A DNA stretch of 64,000 bases from Bacillota bacterium (GTDB lineage Bacteria > Sysuimicrobiota > Sysuimicrobiia > Sysuimicrobiales > Segetimicrobiaceae): assembly GCA_021324975.1 (NCBI GenBank), contig JAJPIA010000054.1, positions 49,415 through 113,414 on the forward strand, read 5' to 3'. Position 1 is the first letter of the stretch, and each line of letters opens with the position of its first letter. This document shows, one piece after another, positions 23,699 to 34,098 of this stretch. The notes beneath the pieces were generated by a model. It had not been told where the DNA came from. It saw only the letters and a program-made list of their open reading frames with translations, and did not search any database. The translations under genes and the position numbers were made by a program.

Positions 23699-24771
23699 GC
23701 CAGGAGCGCGACCTCGGCGGCCGGTGCGAGCCGAGCGCGCTCTCGGAGCCGTTCCGCCGCAGTGCGGAGCCGCACGCGGGCGGCCTCGCGGTCGTTGAAC
23801 ACCGCCTCGATCGCCGCCGCCAACCCGTCGGCGCGCACCGATTCGGCGTCGGGCGGTGCGGGTTGGCCCAGCTCGTCGGCCAACGCCGTGACCTTGCGAT
23901 CATAGGCGACCGGCACGATCGGGACTCCCTGCGCCGCCGCGAACACCAGGGCGTGCAGCCGCATGCCGACCATGAGATCGAGCGTGCCGACGAGCGCCAG
24001 CATCTCCCGGGGTCCGAGGGGTTCCTCCACGATCACCGCGCCGTCGCGCAGTTCCTCCGCGGCCCCCACGGCCACCGCGGCGTCGTACGGCCGGTGCATC
24101 GGTAGCAGCACCCATTGCGCCCCAAGGCGCGCGCCCACGGTCTTAGCCGCGGCCACCGCCGCCCGGATCGCCGCCCCCGATCCCCAGGCGCGGAGGGCGA
24201 GGCCAAACGTAGGGCGCGACCCCCACCGCGAGCGCGCCGCGGCCGCCGCGGGCGACCACTCCGGTTCGAGGAGCCACGACGGATCGGCGCTCACCACGAT
24301 CGGGGGCCGGCGTACGCCGATCGCTGTGAGGACCGCCTTCGATGTACGGTCCCGCAGCGTGACGAGGTCGACGCGGTTTAGGACGTGCGCGACGCCGGTG
24401 CGCACCGCCCGGCGGAACGGGATCTCGACTCCCTGGGCGTGGACCGCCGTCCGGCGCGCGAGACGCCGGCCGAGGCCAAGCACGCCGAGATAGTACCAGG
24501 GGCTCCGCCAGCTCGTGGCGTCCTGGAACAGGCTGCCGCCGCCGCAGAGCAGCAGATCGGCGCCGCGGAGCGCGGAAGCGACCGCGGCGGGGGCCCCGCG
24601 CGCCACGGCGCGGACCCCGTGGGCGCGCGCCGTGACGTCGGGATTCGCCGAGAGCACGGTGATCTCGGCATCGGGGCGCCGGTGCCGCAGGTCCTGCACG
24701 GTCGCCGCGAGCACGGCCTCGTCCCCCAGGTTGTCGTATCCGTAGTAGCCGGCGATGACGATCCGGCTCAT
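23695..24771 (-). CDS. csaB: CsaB-type polysaccharide pyruvyl transferase
   Basis: A 358-residue protein with the family start S-R-I-V-I-A-G-Y-Y-G-Y-D-N-L-G-D-E-A-V-L. It continues with L-L-L-C-G-G-G-S-L-F-Q-D, Y-Y-L-G-V-L-G-L-G, and the late motif M-R-L-H-A-L-V-F-A-A-A-Q-G-V-P. CsaB adds pyruvate ketals to cell-wall polysaccharide, which anchor S-layer homology domains in Bacillota. ATG 24771 overlaps the stop of the DUF5693 gene (ATGA). S-layer proteins were not seen in this window, so the anchoring role is inferred from the family. Confidence 0.9.
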   Translation of the reverse strand: MSRIVIAGYYGYDNLGDEAVLAATVQDLRHRRPDAEITVLSANPDVTARAHGVRAVARGAPAAVASALRGADLLLCGGGSLFQDATSWRSPWYYLGVLGLGRRLARRTAVHAQGVEIPFRRAVRTGVAHVLNRVDLVTLRDRTSKAVLTAIGVRRPPIVVSADPSWLLEPEWSPAAAAARSRWGSRPTFGLALRAWGSGAAIRAAVAAAKTVGARLGAQWVLLPMHRPYDAAVAVGAAEELRDGAVIVEEPLGPREMLALVGTLDLMVGMRLHALVFAAAQGVPIVPVAYDRKVTALADELGQPAPPDAESVRADGLAAAIEAVFNDREAARVRLRTAAERLRERARLAPAAEVALLA

Positions 24772-26831
24772 GCCATGCGCGACGCCTCGGGAGACGCGCG
24801 CGGGACGCCGCCGTTGACGACCGGGCCCCACCACCTGCGGGCCCACCACAGGAGCGCGACGAGGATGCCGCCGAGCGCAGAACCGATCGCCAGCGCGTAC
24901 AGCGTGCGCATGAACGCGTAGACCAGGGGCGTGTGAATGTGCGAAAACGAGTTGACGAGTCCGACCTGCCCGATCGCGCCCACCATCGCGGCGGGCAGCA
25001 CCCAGCGGTGCAGGCCGGCGGCCGCCAGCGCGAAGGCCAGCACCATGAACGGATCGCCCACGAGATACTCCTTGGTCCGCGGCCGGGCGATCAGCACGCG
25101 TTGCAGCACGACGCGGCTCTTGAGCTCGAGGCCGCCGAGGGCGGGCAGCCCGGCATTGCCGGTCCGCCCCAGCGCGAAGACCACACCGGTGCCGATCAGG
25201 ATGAGCGCGATGCCGTACCCCAACAGGAGGGGCCGGCGCAGCCACGCGCGGAGCCGGGGCCACAGGGCCCCCTCGGGCGCGTCGCCCGCGGCGAGCAGCA
25301 GTCCGAGCACGACCACGGGGACGATGTGCGCCAGCTTGACCCCGAGAAACTCGCGCACTTCCATCATAAAGTCCCACTGGCTCAGGAGCGCGCCCATCAC
25401 CAGCGCCCCGAGTACGCTCACGAGGGACACGGTCCACAGCCCGGCGACGCCGCGCGCGAACGCCCTCAGGCCCGACCGCACCGGCGCCGCCCCCGCGGCG
25501 GGCGCGTGCGACCGGCGCGTGCCGGGCACGATCCACATCATCCCCAGCGTCGGGAACGCGAGCGCGGCGAGAAACGCGAGCAGTTCGCGCCACAGCGTCA
25601 CGTGATGCAGCGCGAGGACGGCGACCGTCACGAGCACGCCGGCGGCCACCGCGAGATTGAGCCGCACCGGCGGGATCGGACGCACGAGGGCGCCCCACAC
25701 CTCGGCCGTGGCGATCGCCGTGACCGAGAGCGTACCGAGCGCCGCGAGGCCAAACAGCGGCGCGGGCGTGGCCAGCACCGGCAGCGGCACGGCCTTGCCG
25801 AGCTTAAAGCCGGCCTGCGTCAGCTCGTCGGCAATCGATTGCACATAGTCCAGGTTCGTCTGCATCTCGTCAACGCCGGCCGCCGTGGAGAGAAACGGCC
25901 GGACGTACAGGATCCGCACGTTGCGCTCCCGGGCCGCGAGCACATACTTGTCGCGCGCGTCCGCCGGCGTCGACGTCGCCAGTTCCTGCGGCGTCATGCT
26001 GAACACCCGAATCATCTTGGGCGCGACCAGCTGCGTCAGGCCGTCCTCGCCCTTTTGTTTACGGGTCGCCGTGAACGCTTCGATGCGCCCGAACGCGAAG
26101 CCGGATTGCTTGATCTCCGCGGCCACATCGGGGATCAGCGCGTCGTAACCGAGCACCTGGTCGCGGTCGAAGATCAGCGTAAAGGCTTGCCCCGCGTCCC
26201 GGAGATCGGAGAAAAACGCGTCGAGCCCGCCTGGGGCCACGTAATGGAAGTTGAGCACGCGGAGTTCCGCGGCCAGCTCGTGCTCGTGCAGCGCCTGAAT
26301 CGCCCCGGGCGGCACCCCGAGCGAGGCGTCCTCAACCTCCTGGCCTCGCGCGCCGATCTCGAGCACGGGCCCGCTACCCTCGCGCAGGACGGCGTGATCG
26401 GCGCCAAGCTGATCGGCGAACCCATGTTGGACCAAGCGCAGGACGGCCGGATCGCCGAGGACGTACGTGCTGTTGGGATGGATCCGCCCCTGGCGCGCCA
26501 GGTCCAGCAACGGTCCCCCGAGTGCGCCGGTGCGGACCGCGTTGAGCACGTCGGTCCCGGTCATGTATGAGATCATCCCGCGATCGGACAGACGCCGGAG
26601 CGACGCGGCGTACAGCGCGACGCCGCGCACCCCGCGCTCGTGCAACGCGCCGTAGAGCGTGCCGAGGTCCATGCCATCGCGTCGCGCCAATGTCGCCCAG
26701 TCGTCGCCGTCGGCGGTGATCTCCACGGTATGGTAGGCCCGCTCGACCTGGTACCGCAGCGCCAGGATCACAAAGGACGCGCCGATGCCGAGCACCGCGC
26801 AGATGGCGAGCGCGGTGTACCGCCGGAACAT
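24768..26831 (-). CDS. DUF5693-family membrane protein
   Basis: A 687-residue protein. One N-terminal helix is followed by an extracytoplasmic region of about 350 residues (M-G-T-D-V-L-N-A-V-R, V-L-N-F-H-Y-V-A-P-G-G-L-D-A-F, I-L-Y-V-R-P-F-L) and then eight or more helices to the end. This layout and its position before csaB fit DUF5693, a family found next to csaB in Bacillota and related lineages. The start is uncertain: ATG 26831 is used, with GTG 26852 or ATG 26879 also open. A role in wall polysaccharide or S-layer anchoring is inferred from position only. Confidence 0.8.
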   Translation of the reverse strand: MFRRYTALAICAVLGIGASFVILALRYQVERAYHTVEITADGDDWATLARRDGMDLGTLYGALHERGVRGVALYAASLRRLSDRGMISYMTGTDVLNAVRTGALGGPLLDLARQGRIHPNSTYVLGDPAVLRLVQHGFADQLGADHAVLREGSGPVLEIGARGQEVEDASLGVPPGAIQALHEHELAAELRVLNFHYVAPGGLDAFFSDLRDAGQAFTLIFDRDQVLGYDALIPDVAAEIKQSGFAFGRIEAFTATRKQKGEDGLTQLVAPKMIRVFSMTPQELATSTPADARDKYVLAARERNVRILYVRPFLSTAAGVDEMQTNLDYVQSIADELTQAGFKLGKAVPLPVLATPAPLFGLAALGTLSVTAIATAEVWGALVRPIPPVRLNLAVAAGVLVTVAVLALHHVTLWRELLAFLAALAFPTLGMMWIVPGTRRSHAPAAGAAPVRSGLRAFARGVAGLWTVSLVSVLGALVMGALLSQWDFMMEVREFLGVKLAHIVPVVVLGLLLAAGDAPEGALWPRLRAWLRRPLLLGYGIALILIGTGVVFALGRTGNAGLPALGGLELKSRVVLQRVLIARPRTKEYLVGDPFMVLAFALAAAGLHRWVLPAAMVGAIGQVGLVNSFSHIHTPLVYAFMRTLYALAIGSALGGILVALLWWARRWWGPVVNGGVPRASPEASRMA

Positions 26832-26945
26832 CGCCCGGACAAACGCGATCACGGTGCCACACGCGGCGGCGCCGCGCAACCCCGCCCCGGCGCCCCGATC
26901 GTCTCTCCCGTTCCGGTCAGCACGACTTCATCCTCCCAGACCGTC

Positions 26946-27692
26946 CTAGGAATCACCGGCCGCCGCGTTCACAATCAGCTCGCCGTCGGCCACGGTCACA
27001 CCGGTGAGATGCAGCCCGAACGGCAGCACGCCCACGTCCAGGACAGGGTTGACGGCCCTGAGTAGCCTCCGGACCATCGGCCCCGTAACCGGCATGCCGG
27101 CCACGGTCACGTGATCGAGCGCAAGGTCGACGGTCCGCGAACCACGGAGGACGAGCCGCCCGTCGCCCGCGATGTGCAGGGACAGCCCGAGGACGGGGAT
27201 CGTGCCGGCGACGTGCAGGCGCCCGGGGTCAAGGCTCACGCGTGCGTCCCGGAGCTGCGGCTGCGCGTCCAGCATCTCCTGGAGCGCGTCCTCGGACACG
27301 ACGATGCGCGCGACGGCGGAGCCCAGCCTACGGATCGCGATCTCGCGCCCCCCGTACAGCGCCGCCGCGTCGATCTGGACCCGGTCCAGGGTCGCATCGA
27401 GCGAGCGGACGCGCAGCGTCCCCACACGGAGGTTCTGCGCGGCCACGGTCAGCGCGTCCATGCGCCCGGCCCAGAGCGCGGCGGGCGGCCACGCCGTGAC
27501 GTGGACCCGAACGTGCTCCGCGCCGAGCGTGCGAGCGAGGGCCATGTCCAGCGCCGCTGCCGCGATGACGGGGCCGCCCACGCTCGCGCCGACGGCAAGG
27601 GTCAGCGCCGCAACGAGCGCCCACCACACGAGGGAGACACGGGCGTCTCTTCGGAGATGCGCTGGGGCCGCGGGCGCTTCCACCTGCGGCAT
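26946..27692 (-). CDS. DUF2993 (LmeA)-like phospholipid-binding protein
   Basis: A 248-residue protein with an N-terminal signal anchor (about residues 20-45) and a mature part of repeated amphipathic strands: L-G-A-E-H-V-R-V-H-V-T-A-W-P, L-R-V-G-T-L-R-V-R-S-L-D-A-T-L-D-R-V, V-S-E-D-A-L-Q-E-M-L. This fits LmeA/DUF2993 proteins that bind lipids at the cell surface, a common gene in the actinobacterial and Bacillota-type wall context. ATG 27692 lies 39 bp after the prfB stop on the same strand. Confidence 0.7.
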   Translation of the reverse strand: MPQVEAPAAPAHLRRDARVSLVWWALVAALTLAVGASVGGPVIAAAALDMALARTLGAEHVRVHVTAWPPAALWAGRMDALTVAAQNLRVGTLRVRSLDATLDRVQIDAAALYGGREIAIRRLGSAVARIVVSEDALQEMLDAQPQLRDARVSLDPGRLHVAGTIPVLGLSLHIAGDGRLVLRGSRTVDLALDHVTVAGMPVTGPMVRRLLRAVNPVLDVGVLPFGLHLTGVTVADGELIVNAAAGDS

Positions 27693-27730
27693 CCCGGCGT
27701 TCGAGGCGTCCCCCGCGGGCACCGGTCGCC

Positions 27731-28892
27731 CTAGGGCCGCGCCGGAGGCGCGTCCGCGCCGCGCTCGGACGGGGCGGCCCCCAGCTCGTCCGTGCCGGCG
27801 GAGCGGCGCGTGCGCAGATACGCGTCGATGAACGGGTCCAGGGCGCCGTCGAGCACGGCCTGCGTGTTCCCGGTCTCCACGCCTGTCCGGTGATCTTTGA
27901 CCAGCGTGTACGGGTGCAGCACGTACGACCGCAGCTGGTTCCCCCACGCCGCGTCGCGGTGCTCGCCCCGGATCGCGGACAGCCGCTGCTGCTGCTCCTC
28001 CCGGCTGCGTTCGAACAGCCGGGCCTGGAGCAGCTTCATGGCGGTGAGCTTGTTCGCGTGCTGGGAGCGCTCGTTCTGGCACTGCACCACGATGCCCGTG
28101 GGCAGGTGCGTGATCCGTACCGCGGTCTCGACCTTGTTCACGTTTTGCCCGCCGGCGCCGCCCGAGCGGTATGTGTCCACGCGCAACTCGTCGTCCCGGA
28201 TCTGCACCTCGGTGGGCTCGACCTCCGGGATCACGTCCACGAGTGCAAACGATGTGTGGCGCCGGTGCGCCGCGTCGAACGGCGACAGCCTTACGAGGCG
28301 GTGGACGCCGCGCTCCCCTCGCAAGTAGCCGTAGGCGTTGGGCCCGGAAATGATGGCCGTGGCGCTCTTGAGCCCGGCTTCCTCGCCCGGCGACATGTCG
28401 ACGATCTCCGTTCGGTACCCGTGGGTCTCGGCCCACCGCAGGTACATGCGCAGCAGCATCTCGGACCAGTCCTGGGACTCGGTGCCGCCCGCTCCCGCGT
28501 GGACGGAGAGAATCGCGTTGCTCGCATCGTGCTCGCCGGAGAGCAGGGTCGCCAGCTCGACCCGATCGAGCCGGCCGGCCACGGTCTCCAGCTCCCGTTC
28601 CACATCGGCGAGGATCGCGGGGTCGGCGGCGGCGGTCAAGTCGACGAGCTCGCGCAGATCGCGAACCTCGCGATCGAGCCCGTTCAGCTCGTCGATGCGT
28701 GCGCGGAGCGCGGCAACGTCCTGGGCAACGCGCCGCGCTGCGTCCTGATCGTCCCAGAAGCCTGGTTGCTGCATCTGCCGCTCGAGCGCGGCGAGGCGGG
28801 TGCGCTGACGGGGAAGGTCAAAGATGCCTCCCGATACCTGCGAGGCGCTCCTGATAGGTCTCCAGCGTGTGCTTGATTTCCTCGACCGTCAC
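27731..28892 (-). CDS. prfB: Peptide chain release factor 2, programmed +1 frameshift
   Basis: RF2 recognises UAA and UGA stops. The gene is read in two frames. Codons 1-24 run from GTG 28892 to the in-frame TGA at 28818-28820; after skipping one base, translation continues as D-L-P-R-Q-R-T-R-L and ends at 27731, giving 386 residues. The stop-specificity loop S-P-F and the catalytic G-G-Q (in G-G-A-G-G-Q-N-V-N) are present. A shift-stimulating GGGAGG lies upstream of CTTTGAC, as in E. coli. Low RF2 stalls at the TGA and favours the shift, so the protein controls its own level. Confidence 0.95.
28817..28832 (-). promoter_or_regulatory. prfB programmed frameshift signal
   Basis: On the minus strand GGGAGG (28827-28832) is 3 nt before CTTTGAC (28817-28823). 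This is the classic RF2 autoregulatory site, in which an internal Shine-Dalgarno sequence and the slippery CTT next to TGA cause a +1 shift. Confidence 0.93.
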
Positions 28893-28976
28893 TACCAAAA
28901 CCCCCACGTGGTCACGTTCCGTGGCACGGGCCGCCCGAGGCGTGCGCCGCGTAGTTCGGCGTACGAGTAACGACTC

Positions 28977-29004
28977 ATTATAGCACTCACCACGGCGAAA
29001 GCAA
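28977..29004 (-). promoter_or_regulatory. Candidate promoter of prfB
   Basis: A perfect TATAAT (28977-28982) lies about 85 bp before the prfB start, with TTGCTT as a weak -35 (28999-29004) 16 bp upstream. It lies partly inside the end of lnt. The -35 is poor, so moderate confidence only. Confidence 0.45.
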
Positions 29005-31113
29005 AAAACCGAGGGCGACGACGCCGACGCCGTGCGCCAGGGCAAGCGCGGGGACCTGCGCCCACCTCGTTCGAATAGCGCCGAACGCGAGCCCGGCGCA
29101 GCCGCTCCAGATCATGGCCTCCGCGCCGCGCGGGGACGCGGCGAGCACGCCCAGCACCGCCGACCAAGCAACCGCAAGCGGCCAATTTCGCCAGGCGACG
29201 GCGGCCTCGTAGACGAGGCCGCGGAGCCACCACTCAAAGGTCACGCCGACGACGAGAATTTGCACCGCGCCGCCGGCCCACCAGCCCCCGGGGGGCGCAA
29301 CGAGCGAGACCTGCAGCCCCTGCGCCGCAAACGCCTCGACCACGATGCCCACGAGGCAACCCACCACGGCCAGTGCGAGGCCCACCGCCGGGGCAAACCC
29401 GGCCGGTTGCAGCCCCACGCTGCGCGCCGAGCGGCCTGCGGTGAGCAGGGCCGTCGCGGCCAGCGCGGCCAACACGGGAACGGGCAACGGGACGCCCCAC
29501 ACGGCGACGTCGGATGTCCGCGCTTCTCCGAACGCCCACGCCGCGGCGGCAAGGGCTCCGAGCGGAACCGCGGACACAAGGAGCAGACGGGCGAATCCCG
29601 CGTCGGCCGCCGCCGACACCGCGGGACGCAGCCGGCGCACGAGCACCAGCCCGAGCGCAACCAGCGCACCCCACGGCAGGTAGTCCCCGTACCGGCCGTA
29701 CGGGGTCAACAGGGCCTCCGGCGTGACGGGCCAGGCGATCACGCCGCGCGCGCCGAGCGGTAGCCGGGCGACGACGCGTCCGCGGGGATCGACAATCTCG
29801 CTGATGCCGCTGTTGGCGGCGCGGAGCAGGTAGCGCCCCTGCTCGATCGCTCGAAACACCGCGGCGGCGGCGTGCTGTTCCGGCGCAGCGGGGCCGGAGA
29901 ACCATGCGTCGTTCGTGACCACCGCGAGCAGCCGGGCCCCGTCGAGCACCGCGCGGCGCGTGAGCTCCGGAAAGACGCTCTCGAAGCAGATCGCCATCCC
30001 GACCGGGCCGTACGGCGTCCAGAGCGGCGCAACGCCGTGGCCCGCGCGCTCGCCGAACTCGGCAAACGGCACCAGGTGCACCTTGTCGTACCGGCCAACG
30101 AGCGCGCCGGATGGCGAGAACGCAAACGCGGAGTCGGTGAGGCCGCCCTCGAGGCTCGTGGCGATGAGCGCGATCGCGTGGCCCCGTGCGAGACCGCCGA
30201 TCTCGGCACGCGCCCTCGGATCGCCCGCGATGTCGCCGGGGAACGCGGTCTCGGGCCACACGACGAGCCGCGCCCCGCGCGACGCGGCCGCCGACACGAG
30301 CGACCGCAACACGCCCCACGCCGCGCTGCTGTCGCGTCCCTGCCCGGCCCATCGTACGGGCTGGTCAGGCTGGACGACGGCCGCCACGAGCGCCTGACCG
30401 GTTCCCGCCGCGGGCGTGCGCAGCACCGTCCAGCCCCAGCCGACCGTCGCGGCGATGAGGCCGGCGGCCACGAGCGGCCCGATCCTGGCGCCGCGCGCGC
30501 CGAGCGCCTCCGCGATCGCCGCGTTGCCGAGTACGACGATGAAGCTCACGCCCCAGACCCCCGCCACCGACGCGATCTGCGCCACGGCGAGGAGGCGGTG
30601 CTGCGACTCGCCCGCGAGCGCCCAGGGGAACCCGAGCGCGCCCTGGCTCCGCACAAACTCGACGGCCACCCAGGCGAGCGGGAGCCACAACGGGCCAAGG
30701 GCGCCCCCGCACGCGCGCCGCGCCCACGCCGCCAGGCCGACGGCCGCGGCCGGAAACACTGCGAGGAACGCGGCCGCCAGCAGCCACACCGCGACGCCAA
30801 ACGCCGCAAGCCACCACAGCACGCCCCCGAACGCGACCAGGCCCCACGCGTAGCCAACGCGCACCCCCGCCGCCGGGTCTTCGGCCGTGACGGCCATGCC
30901 GAGCGGAACGAGCGCCACCCACGCCAGCCACCCGACATCGAAGGGAGGAAACGCCGCGGCGTAAGCCGCCCCGGAGACGAGCGCGGCAAGAAGCCAGGGG
31001 ACGGACACACCCAGGCGAGCGGCGCCGGCGCCGCCTAACCTTTGCCTGCGAGTTCGGTGGGATGGATCCGAGGTGAGGGGGGTGGGGACCGCCGGGTTAC
31101 TCGCCCCGGCCAT
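28987..31113 (-). CDS. lnt: Apolipoprotein N-acyltransferase fused to a C-terminal CPBP-like domain
   Basis: A 708-residue membrane enzyme. The N-terminal 520 residues are Lnt: several helices, then a nitrilase-like domain with catalytic Glu in V-V-W-P-E-T-A-F-P, Lys in [11 protein letters not shown] and Cys in [11 protein letters not shown]. It would N-acylate lipoproteins. The last 190 residues add further helices with [10 protein letters not shown], like the E-x-x-x-R motif of CPBP intramembrane proteases, and a later A-L-A-H-G-V-G. ATG 31113 overlaps secA by 17 bp. The CPBP call is weaker, as the first Glu pair is not complete. Confidence 0.85.
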   Translation of the reverse strand: MAGASNPAVPTPLTSDPSHRTRRQRLGGAGAARLGVSVPWLLAALVSGAAYAAAFPPFDVGWLAWVALVPLGMAVTAEDPAAGVRVGYAWGLVAFGGVLWWLAAFGVAVWLLAAAFLAVFPAAAVGLAAWARRACGGALGPLWLPLAWVAVEFVRSQGALGFPWALAGESQHRLLAVAQIASVAGVWGVSFIVVLGNAAIAEALGARGARIGPLVAAGLIAATVGWGWTVLRTPAAGTGQALVAAVVQPDQPVRWAGQGRDSSAAWGVLRSLVSAAASRGARLVVWPETAFPGDIAGDPRARAEIGGLARGHAIALIATSLEGGLTDSAFAFSPSGALVGRYDKVHLVPFAEFGERAGHGVAPLWTPYGPVGMAICFESVFPELTRRAVLDGARLLAVVTNDAWFSGPAAPEQHAAAAVFRAIEQGRYLLRAANSGISEIVDPRGRVVARLPLGARGVIAWPVTPEALLTPYGRYGDYLPWGALVALGLVLVRRLRPAVSAAADAGFARLLLVSAVPLGALAAAAWAFGEARTSDVAVWGVPLPVPVLAALAATALLTAGRSARSVGLQPAGFAPAVGLALAVVGCLVGIVVEAFAAQGLQVSLVAPPGGWWAGGAVQILVVGVTFEWWLRGLVYEAAVAWRNWPLAVAWSAVLGVLAASPRGAEAMIWSGCAGLAFGAIRTRWAQVPALALAHGVGVVALGFLLSPW

Positions 31114-33775
31114 GGCACTTCTTGTATTTCTTTCCGCTGCCGCATGGGCACGGATCGTTGCGGCCGACCTTCGGTGCACGTACCTGCGTCGCCGTGCCGC
31201 CGCCGCCGGCCGCCATCGCCGCCGGGCGCCTGCCGTCCCCGGTGTCCGGGCCACTCTCGTGGGTCACGCGATATCCGGTCCGCCCGGCGGCCCCGCGCAC
31301 GGCCGGCGCAACCGTTTCGGCCGGCGCCGCCTGCTGGACCTGCACCATATAGAGGAAGCGGACCGTCTCCTCCTGCACGTCCGACTTGAGCTGCTCGAAC
31401 AACGCGTAGCCTTCCTTTTGGTACTCGATGAGGGGATTCGCCTGACCGTACGCCCGCAGGCCGATGCCCTCGCGGAGCGCATCCATGACGTACAGGTGGT
31501 CGATCCACTTCCGGTCAAGGGTCTGCAGCAGGATGATTCGCTCGAGCTCGCGCATCGTCTCGGGTCCAATGAGCCGCTCCTTCGCCTCGTACGCGGCGAG
31601 GGCCGCAGCCAGCAAACGCTCCTCGACGGCGCCGGCGTCCGCGCCGCGTAACTGTTCCACGCTCAGGTCGGCGGGCAACGGGATGACGTGACCGAGCTCC
31701 TGCATGAGCCCGTCGAGGTCCCACTCCTCCGGCCGAGCCTCGCTCGAGCAGAAGCTGCCCACGACGCCGGCCACGAGCTGCTCGATGAAGTCGATGATGT
31801 TGTCGCGCAGGTTCTCGCCCAGCAGCACCTTGCGCCGTTCCCCGTAGATGACCCGGCGCTGGACGTTCATGACGTCGTCGTACTCCAACACGTGCTTCCG
31901 CACGTCGAAGTGGTACGACTCCACCTTCTTCTGCGCGTTCTCGATCTGCCGGGTGACGAGCCCGTGCTCGATCGGCACGTCGTCCTCAATCCCCAGCCGC
32001 TCCATGATGCCGGCGATCCGCTCGCCGGCGAACAGACGCATCAGCTCGTCGTCGAGGGCGACGTAGAATCGCGACGAACCGGGATCGCCCTGCCGCCCCG
32101 CACGACCGCGCAACTGGTTGTCGATGCGCCGCGCCTCGTGGCGTTCCGTGCCGATGATGTGCAGGCCTCCGAGCGCCCGCACCCGTTCGGTGTCCCCGGG
32201 GTCCGACGGATTGCCGCCCAACAGGATATCGACGCCGCGGCCGGCCATGTTGGTCGCGATGGTCACGGTGCCCGGCCGGCCCGCCTGGGCGATGATCTCG
32301 GCCTCCCGCTCATGGTACTTGGCGTTGAGCACCTGGTGTGGCACGCCGCGCCGCCGGAGCTGCGCGGAGAGCGCTTCGCTCTTCTCGATCGAACGCGTGC
32401 CCACCAACACCGGCCGGCCCTTCTCATGCCACTCCGCGATCTCGTCCGCGACCGCCTTGTACTTGGCCTTCTCGTGCTTGTACACCAGGTCGGGCGTGTC
32501 ATTTCGGATCATCGGCCGGTGCGTGGGGATCACCATCACCGGAAGGTTGTAGATCTGCGTGAGCTCGGCTTCCTCCGTCTTCGCCGTGCCGGTCATCCCG
32601 GCCAGCTTGTCGTACATGCGGAAGTAGTTCTGGAACGTAATCGTGGCGAGGGTCTGCGTCTCCTTTTCGATCTTGACGCCTTCCTTCGCCTCGATCGCCT
32701 GGTGCAGCCCGTCGCTGTACCGCCGCCCAAACATCAGCCGGCCCGTGAACTCGTCGACGATGATCACCTGGCCGTCCTTGACCACGTACTCGACGTCCCG
32801 GTGGTACAGCGTGTGAGCCCGCAGGGCCTGCTGCGCATGGTGCATCAGCTCGATGTGCTGCGGATCCGTGAGGTTGTCGACGCCGAGCGCCCGCTCGAGC
32901 TTCGTCACCCCCTCTTCTGTGAGCGTCGCGGTTTTCAGCTTCTCGTCGACGTGGTAGTCCTGCTCGGCCGCCAGGCGCGGCAACAGCCGTGAGAACTGGT
33001 AATAGAGCTCCGTGGACTGCTCCACCTGGCCGGAAATGATGAGCGGCGTCCGCGCCTCGTCGATGAGGATGAAATCGACCTCGTCCACGATCGCATAGCG
33101 GAGCTCGCGCTGCACGAGATCCTCGCGGCGGATGACCATGTTGTCGCGCAGGTAGTCGAACCCGAATTCGTTGTTCGTTCCGTAGGTGACGTCGGCCAGG
33201 TACGCCTCGCGGCGATGCACGGGCCGGAAGTGCACGAGCCTCTCGTCGCCGTGCGGCGCGGGGTCGCGATAGGCGGGATCGTAAATGCCCGCAAATTCGT
33301 GGGTGATTACCCCGACGCTGATCCCCAGGAGGTGATAGATCGGTCCCATCCACCCTGCCCCGACCCGGGACAGATAATCGTTCGGGGTGACCAGATGCCC
33401 ACCGCGTCCTTCGAGCGCGTTGAGGGCGAGCGGCAGCGTGGCGACGAGCGTCTTGCCCTCGCCGGTCTTCATCTCCGCGATCTTACCGCTGAAGAGCACC
33501 GCGCCGCCGATCAATTGCACGTCGTGGTGGCGCTGCCCGAGCGTCCGCTTCGCGGCCTCGCGGACCAACGCGAAGGTCTCCGGCATCACGTCGTCCAGCG
33601 ATTCGCCCGCGCGTGCGCGCTCCCGAAGCTCGTCCATCTTGCCGCGCAGCGCCTCGGTGGACAGCTCCGCGATCTCGGGCTCGAGCTCGTTCACCTGCCG
33701 GACAAGGGTCTCCCGCAGGTGCTTCACCGTACGCTCGCTGCTGTCGCCCAGCAGCTGTTGGAACAGCTTCAGCAT
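31097..33775 (-). CDS. secA: Preprotein translocase subunit SecA
   Basis: An 892-residue ATPase that drives proteins through SecYEG. Visible motifs are Walker A M-K-T-G-E-G-K-T near residue 102, the Walker B region [15 protein letters not shown] near 215, and motif VI-type [14 protein letters not shown] near 490. The C-terminal zinc-binding tail [16 protein letters not shown] binds SecB or the ribosome in relatives. Length is normal. It precedes lnt and prfB in the same direction and is followed by an overlap with lnt. Confidence 0.97.
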   Translation of the reverse strand: MLKLFQQLLGDSSERTVKHLRETLVRQVNELEPEIAELSTEALRGKMDELRERARAGESLDDVMPETFALVREAAKRTLGQRHHDVQLIGGAVLFSGKIAEMKTGEGKTLVATLPLALNALEGRGGHLVTPNDYLSRVGAGWMGPIYHLLGISVGVITHEFAGIYDPAYRDPAPHGDERLVHFRPVHRREAYLADVTYGTNNEFGFDYLRDNMVIRREDLVQRELRYAIVDEVDFILIDEARTPLIISGQVEQSTELYYQFSRLLPRLAAEQDYHVDEKLKTATLTEEGVTKLERALGVDNLTDPQHIELMHHAQQALRAHTLYHRDVEYVVKDGQVIIVDEFTGRLMFGRRYSDGLHQAIEAKEGVKIEKETQTLATITFQNYFRMYDKLAGMTGTAKTEEAELTQIYNLPVMVIPTHRPMIRNDTPDLVYKHEKAKYKAVADEIAEWHEKGRPVLVGTRSIEKSEALSAQLRRRGVPHQVLNAKYHEREAEIIAQAGRPGTVTIATNMAGRGVDILLGGNPSDPGDTERVRALGGLHIIGTERHEARRIDNQLRGRAGRQGDPGSSRFYVALDDELMRLFAGERIAGIMERLGIEDDVPIEHGLVTRQIENAQKKVESYHFDVRKHVLEYDDVMNVQRRVIYGERRKVLLGENLRDNIIDFIEQLVAGVVGSFCSSEARPEEWDLDGLMQELGHVIPLPADLSVEQLRGADAGAVEERLLAAALAAYEAKERLIGPETMRELERIILLQTLDRKWIDHLYVMDALREGIGLRAYGQANPLIEYQKEGYALFEQLKSDVQEETVRFLYMVQVQQAAPAETVAPAVRGAAGRTGYRVTHESGPDTGDGRRPAAMAAGGGGTATQVRAPKVGRNDPCPCGSGKKYKKCHGRGE

Positions 33776-34098
33776 GCGTCAGTCGCTCCTGAGGTGGCCC
33801 GCGGCGGTTTTCATCGGGACGGGCCGGTCCCTGCCGGCGCGGTCGCGTCGGGTTCCTCTCATTTCCCGACGCCGGAATGTTTGGGCGCGCGCCACGGCCC
33901 GGCCGCTACGCGAGAGGTATACACAACTCCGACACCGGTTAGTCTAACGCGATCCACTCCTGTTTTAGGGTAACGCGACCCGCGTTTATTATAGTCCACC
34001 ATGTCCACAACCGGGAAAGCGCGGCCGCGAGGTGGCCCGCGGAAAGCCCGGGTCTTGCGACGCCGCGGATCGGGCGGGTCAGGGTTACCCCGCGCCGC
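33776..34098. other. Gene-free leader upstream of secA
   Basis: No coding frame with family sequence is seen. It holds an 8-bp inverted repeat GCGTCGGG/CCCGACGC (33845-33872) and a minus-strand TATAAT (33988-33993) about 213 bp before secA, with no convincing -35. A long secA leader is possible. Confidence 0.4.

Noticed and set aside
24933..26570. 545-codon plus-strand frame across DUF5693
   Set aside because: Antisense shadow in GC-rich DNA; composition of Arg, His and Gln and no domains.
26946..28436. 496-codon minus frame joining part of prfB with the DUF2993 gene
   Set aside because: Only the last 248 codons have family sequence; the rest is a shadow of prfB in another frame.
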